Shown: piece after piece, positions 60,706-64,000 of the stretch | Numbering within the stretch: the first letter of the stretch is position 1 | Layout: each line of letters opens with the position of its first letter | From: CBDFJH01 sp965198095 | GTDB taxonomy: Bacteria > Latescibacterota > UBA2968 > GCA-2709665 | Assembly (NCBI GenBank): GCA_965198095.1 | Contig: OZ240239.1 | Coordinates: forward strand, 3,410,001-3,474,000 | Length of the DNA stretch: 64,000 bases | Direction of reading: 5' to 3' | Translations under genes and position numbers: made by a program | Notes under the pieces: generated by a model | The model's database searches: none | Seen by the model: only the letters and a program-made list of their open reading frames with translations | Told to the model about the DNA's origin: nothing

Positions 60706-62259
60706 CTATTCCTGAGCAAGCGCGACGCCGTGAAACCACTTACTCCCGGTGGGATGAAGGCGGAACCCGCTTACGGACGTTCTGAAGGCGGCGGTCTGAG
60801 CGGCGTGAACAAGCGGCACCCAGGGCGCATCCCGGTGCACAATCTCCTGGGCCTTGCGATAAAGCGCGGTTCGAGATTCGGGCGCCACCTCTCGCTGAGC
60901 TGCCACCAGCAACTCGTGAAGCGCGTCGCTTCGGTAGAACGCGATGTTGTTCGCAGGAAACGTTGTTGCACGCTTGTCCAGCAAAACGTAGAGAAAGTTG
61001 TCGGGGTCCCCGTTGTCTCCGGTCCAGCCCAGAAGGGCCATGTCGTGCTGACCCCGCTGCACCTTGTCCAGATAGGTCCCCCACTCGAAGGTGACGATCT
61101 CCGCCTCGATCCCGACCGCCGTCAAATCGGCTTGAATCGCCTGGGCGATCTTCAGGGGCTGCGGCATGTAGGGCCTGGGAACCGGCATGGCCCACAGGGT
61201 CGTCTGAAACCCGTCGGGAAAACCGGCCTCCTCCAGCAAAGCTCGGGCACGATCCGGATCGTAAGCGTAGCCTTCGATCTCCTCGTTGTAACTCCAGAGC
61301 GTAGGCGGAATCGGATTCACGGCCGGAATCGCCATGCCATGATAAAGGTTGTCTGCCAGGGCCTTCTTGTTCACGGCATGATTAATCGCCCGACGCACCT
61401 TCAGCAGGTGAAAAGGGGGGCGGTCCATGTTCATCGCGAGGTAGCCCACGTTCATTCCGGCCTGCGTCAAAAGCTGCAGGTCTGGATTGGCCTCGATGTC
61501 GGGGATAAAGTCAGGCACCAAGTTGTCCATCCCGTGAATCGATCCATGGCTGAGCGCGATCAGCCTGACGGAATTCTCGGGAATGCTGCGGAAGATCAGC
61601 CGATCCACCCGAGGCGGGTCTCCCCAGTAGTCAGGGTTCTTGTCGAGCACGATCCGATCGTCCTTGATCCATTCCACGAAACGGAACGGCCCGGTTCCCA
61701 CGGGATGGCGGGGATAGTCAGCGCCTCTTCGCCTGACGGCGGACGGACTCACGATAGCACAGAAGTTCATCGCGAGGTTGGAAAGAAAGGGTGCATTGGG
61801 CCGCGACAACTCGATTTCCAGCGTATGGTCGTCGACTGCGCGGATATCTTTCACGATCTCGTTCATCGACATGCTGTTCCAGTATTGATAGGCGCCCGCC
61901 ACGCGATGGTGGGGATGATCTTCCTTGAACTGTCTGCCGAGTGAGAAAACCACAGCATCTGCGCGAAACGGGGTGCCGTCGTGGAACAGGACGTCCCGTC
62001 TCAAGTGAAACGTCCAGGTCAGCCCGTCACCGGAGACCTCCCAAGACGTCGCGAGTTCGGGGATCACGTCCGTCTTCTCGGGCTTGAAGGTGACGAGCGT
62101 CTGATAGATGTTGTCGCAGACTTTGAAGGACTCGCCGTCCGTCTCCAGGGCGGGGTCCAGGCCGACAGAATCTCCGCCGCGCCCGAATACGAGCGTGCGC
62201 GAGTCTTGCGGCGCGCACGACGCCAACGCCATCAACACTGCCAAGCAGATCGATCGCAT
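60706..62259 (-). CDS. Family 5 extracellular solute-binding lipoprotein (DppA/OppA-like)
   Basis: Protein of 517 residues. Canonical lipobox LMALASC places the lipidated cysteine at residue 15. SBP_bac_5 landmarks are LVFGRGGDSVGLDPALETDG, LATSWEVSGDGLTWTFHLRR, VFHDGTPFRADAVVFS-type segment (VLFHDGTPFRADAVVFSLGR), YPRHPVGTGPFRFVEW and LLGWTGDNGDPDNFLYVLLD. The latter matches dipeptide-binding proteins. ATG 62259 replaces the longer frame to 62454 because it begins the signal peptide. Delivers substrate to the two permeases downstream. Confidence 0.93.
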   Translation of the reverse strand: MRSICLAVLMALASCAPQDSRTLVFGRGGDSVGLDPALETDGESFKVCDNIYQTLVTFKPEKTDVIPELATSWEVSGDGLTWTFHLRRDVLFHDGTPFRADAVVFSLGRQFKEDHPHHRVAGAYQYWNSMSMNEIVKDIRAVDDHTLEIELSRPNAPFLSNLAMNFCAIVSPSAVRRRGADYPRHPVGTGPFRFVEWIKDDRIVLDKNPDYWGDPPRVDRLIFRSIPENSVRLIALSHGSIHGMDNLVPDFIPDIEANPDLQLLTQAGMNVGYLAMNMDRPPFHLLKVRRAINHAVNKKALADNLYHGMAIPAVNPIPPTLWSYNEEIEGYAYDPDRARALLEEAGFPDGFQTTLWAMPVPRPYMPQPLKIAQAIQADLTAVGIEAEIVTFEWGTYLDKVQRGQHDMALLGWTGDNGDPDNFLYVLLDKRATTFPANNIAFYRSDALHELLVAAQREVAPESRTALYRKAQEIVHRDAPWVPLVHAAQTAAFRTSVSGFRLHPTGSKWFHGVALAQE

Positions 62260-62339
62260 CACGAACCGTGCCCTCGGTTCTGGACAAAAAAGGGCCAGGA
62301 GTCCTGCTCGCCGGCCGGAGTCACGCCACCACGAAGGCC

Positions 62340-63338
62340 CTACTCGGAGAAGGCGTCGTCGAAGGCCCGGTCCGGCGGGTCGAAATCGATGCTGTTCACG
62401 AACGCGCAGGCTTCGGCCGCGCCCGCCTCCCGGTCCATGCCGGAGTCTTCCCACTCGACCGACAGCGGGCCTCGATACCCGATCTCATTCAGCGCGCGGA
62501 TCACTTCCTCGAATTCGACGCTGCCCCGGCCCGGCGATCGGAAATCCCAGCTGCGATCCGGGTCCCCGAACGAGGTGTGCCCCCCGAACACTCCCGCCCG
62601 CGTCGGGACCGGTGAGGCATAGGCATCCTTCACGTGAACGTGATAGATCCGGTCCTTGAACTCCCGGATGAAACCGACGTAGTCCACATTCTGATAGACC
62701 ATGTGACTCGGGTCGTAGTTGAACCCGAACGCCCGCCGATCCTTCAAGGCCTTCAACGCTCGGGCGGCCGAAGCAATGTCGAACGCGATCTCCGTCGGAT
62801 GAACCTCCAGCGCGAACCGCACGCCCTGCGCCTCGAACGCATCCAGAATCGGATCCCAGCGATCCGCAAACTCCCTGAACCCTGCGTCGATCGCCGCAGG
62901 ATCCACCGGGGGGAACGAGTAGAGCAAAGGCCAGATCGAAGAGCCCGTGAAGCCGTTGACCACCTTCACGCCCAGCGCAACCGCCGCCTCGGCCGCCACC
63001 GACATATCCTCCGCAGCCCTGCGGTTCACCCCATCCGGCTCTCCGTCCCCCCAGACGTGAGCCGGCAGAATCGCTTGATGGCGGACGTCGATCCGGTCGC
63101 ACACCGCCTGACCCACCAGGTGATTGCTGATCGACCACAACTGGAGGTCGTGCGCCTCCAAAATCTCGTGGCGACGCCTGCAGTAGCGATCGCTCGACGC
63201 TGCTTCCCGAACGTCCATGTGGTCGCCCCAGCAGGCCAGCTCCAGACCGTCGTAGCCCCACGCGCTCGCCTTCTCCGCGAGCACCTCGAGCGGCAGATCA
63301 GCCCACTGGCCCGTGAACAACGTGCAGGGCCTGGCCAT
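62340..63338 (-). CDS. Sugar phosphate isomerase/epimerase family protein (TIM barrel)
   Basis: Protein of 332 residues of the xylose-isomerase-like TIM barrel family: CTLFTGQWADLPLEVLAEKA, GYDGLELACWGDHMDV, VKVVNGFTGSSIWPLLYSFP, VRFALEVHPTEIAFD, FGFNYDPSHMVYQNVDYV, YHVHVKDA and GPLSVEWEDSGMDRE, which supply the metal ligands E, D, H and E. GGAGGGGG precedes ATG 63338. It is one codon-scale step (21 bp) after the Gfo/Idh gene, a pair often found together for catabolism of inositol-like or modified sugars. Confidence 0.88.
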   Translation of the reverse strand: MARPCTLFTGQWADLPLEVLAEKASAWGYDGLELACWGDHMDVREAASSDRYCRRRHEILEAHDLQLWSISNHLVGQAVCDRIDVRHQAILPAHVWGDGEPDGVNRRAAEDMSVAAEAAVALGVKVVNGFTGSSIWPLLYSFPPVDPAAIDAGFREFADRWDPILDAFEAQGVRFALEVHPTEIAFDIASAARALKALKDRRAFGFNYDPSHMVYQNVDYVGFIREFKDRIYHVHVKDAYASPVPTRAGVFGGHTSFGDPDRSWDFRSPGRGSVEFEEVIRALNEIGYRGPLSVEWEDSGMDREAGAAEACAFVNSIDFDPPDRAFDDAFSE

Positions 63339-63360
63339 CGTCCCCCTCCTTTCATACAAT

Positions 63361-64000
63361 TCAGATTCCGGGCACCTTCACCCACGCCTTCGACTTCGCC
63401 GACTGACTCACCGCCTCCAGCACCGCCTGCACCCGCGTCCCCTCCTCAAAATCGGGCGAGACCTTCCCGTCCCCCGCAATCGCCTCCAGAAAATCCTTGA
63501 TCTCGTGAACAAACGTGTGCTCCCACCCGATGATGTGACCGGGGGGCCACCACGCTGAAATGTAGGGATGCACCCCCTCGTTCACGATGATCTCACGAAA
63601 CCCCTGAACGTGGTCTTCGTCTCCTCGAGCGTAAAACTGCAACTCGTTCATCTTCTCCAGATTGAAGACGAGGCTCCCCTCGCTGCCGTTGATCTCGAAC
63701 CGGTTGTGGTTCCGCCGTCCCGCCGCAAATCGCGTCCCTTCGAACGACCCGATCGCCCCGTTCTTGAATCGCGCAAGGAAGAGCGTCGCATCGTCCACCG
63801 TCACCCGCCCCTTCTTCCGACCTCTGCCCGTGGCGCCCAGCGAAGCATCCACCGACTCGGCAAGCGGACGCTCCTTGATAAACGTCGTATCCGCCCCAAC
63901 CACGGCGTCGATCTCCCCAACCAAGTCGTAGGCCAGATCGATCAGGTGCGCGTTCAGATCCCCGTGCGGACCCGAACCCGCCCTCGCCTTTTGCAAACGC
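63361..64000 (-). CDS. Gfo/Idh/MocA family oxidoreductase, C-terminal part (5' end outside window)
   Basis: The frame is open to the window edge, so only the last ~213 residues are seen. The C-terminal domain of NAD(P)-dependent sugar dehydrogenases is recognisable: GDLNAHLIDLAYDLVGEIDA (substrate histidine), VDDATLFLARFKNGAIGSFE, NRFEINGSEGSLVFNLEKMN and the closing VQAVLEAVSQSAKSKAWVKV. It precedes the isomerase gene on the same strand. Confidence 0.9.
   Translation of the reverse strand, partial: RLQKARAGSGPHGDLNAHLIDLAYDLVGEIDAVVGADTTFIKERPLAESVDASLGATGRGRKKGRVTVDDATLFLARFKNGAIGSFEGTRFAAGRRNHNRFEINGSEGSLVFNLEKMNELQFYARGDEDHVQGFREIIVNEGVHPYISAWWPPGHIIGWEHTFVHEIKDFLEAIAGDGKVSPDFEEGTRVQAVLEAVSQSAKSKAWVKVPGI

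Noticed and set aside
1..64000. CRISPR arrays, rRNA genes, prophage or integrase genes
   Set aside because: No regularly spaced repeats, rRNA-like stretches, or phage/integrase proteins were found.

Overview
The window is GC-rich, densely coded bacterial chromosome from a Gram-negative (diderm) organism. It encodes an outer-membrane barrel end, a TonB-dependent receptor with a TonB protein, several signal-peptide or lipoprotein ORFs, and two RpoD-type sigma factors. The gene families suggest an uncultured phylum of the FCB/PVC neighbourhood. These include DUF5683 proteins, a dockerin-ended metallopeptidase, DUF4837, DUF2203, DUF2723, a Gfo/Idh plus sugar-isomerase pair, and a microcompartment of the Planctomycetes-Verrucomicrobia (PVM) fucose/rhamnose type. 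Latescibacterota is my best guess because PVM-like compartments and dockerins have been reported there, but this is inference and no rRNA is present to test it.

Layout. 0-3.7 kb: envelope and secreted proteins (barrel end, two tandem DUF5683 paralogues, M30-like peptidase with dockerin-like end). 3.7-6.2 kb (minus): enolase and a TPR lipoprotein. 6.3-9.7 kb: hydroxyacid-oxoacid transhydrogenase-type alcohol dehydrogenase with a sodium:solute symporter, behind a good sigma-70 promoter and ended by a hairpin. 9.8-12.7 kb (minus): DUF2203, two glycosyltransferases and a CDP-alcohol phosphatidyltransferase. 12.8-17.4 kb: iron block with a FecA-like receptor, TonB and two divergent ferritins. 17.4-19 kb: a long promoter-bearing leader and sigma factor 1. 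19.1-29.2 kb (minus): tightly packed recG-hflK-hflC-peptidase-coaE-gcvPA-gcvPB-proS. 29.4-33.7 kb: an LpoA-like TPR plus binding-protein ORF and a helix-hairpin-helix barrel protein.

33.8-41.9 kb is a mosaic. Two ~0.5 kb MITE-like elements lie in opposite orientation (34075-34559 and 41329-41845) around ~6.8 kb. The left copy abuts a truncated sbcC. Between them are an aquaporin, DUF4837, DUF502, an FGE-fold protein, a GroES-like protein, and tRNA-Leu and tRNA-Cys genes.

41.98-50.3 kb is the bacterial microcompartment (BMC) locus, behind a TTGACT-N17-TATTTT promoter. It holds pduL, BMC-H, BMC-P, aldehyde dehydrogenase, BMC-P, BMC-P, class II aldolase, acetate kinase, a beta-propeller protein, a second BMC-H with a Rho_N/SAP-like tail and a coiled-coil protein. 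The implied pathway splits a deoxyhexulose phosphate into DHAP and lactaldehyde in the lumen, oxidises the aldehyde to an acyl-CoA, and passes it through PduL to an acyl phosphate for ATP formation by the kinase. There is no B12 diol dehydratase, no BMC-T shell protein and no sugar kinase or isomerase here. HtrA and sigma factor 2 follow directly.

53-64 kb: a small exported protein, a DUF2723 glycosyltransferase, a lipoprotein, signal peptidase I, a VOC protein, a dipeptide-type ABC transporter (no ATPases in the window), a sugar-phosphate isomerase family protein and a truncated Gfo/Idh oxidoreductase.

The most unusual signals are non-coding or very small: minimal ORFs with near-perfect Shine-Dalgarno sequences ahead of both sigma genes, a 7-codon leader coupled to the GroES-like gene, a recurrent intergenic motif around the bases CCGCGAACCATCA, a 184-bp inverted-repeat element, and large dyads near promoters.
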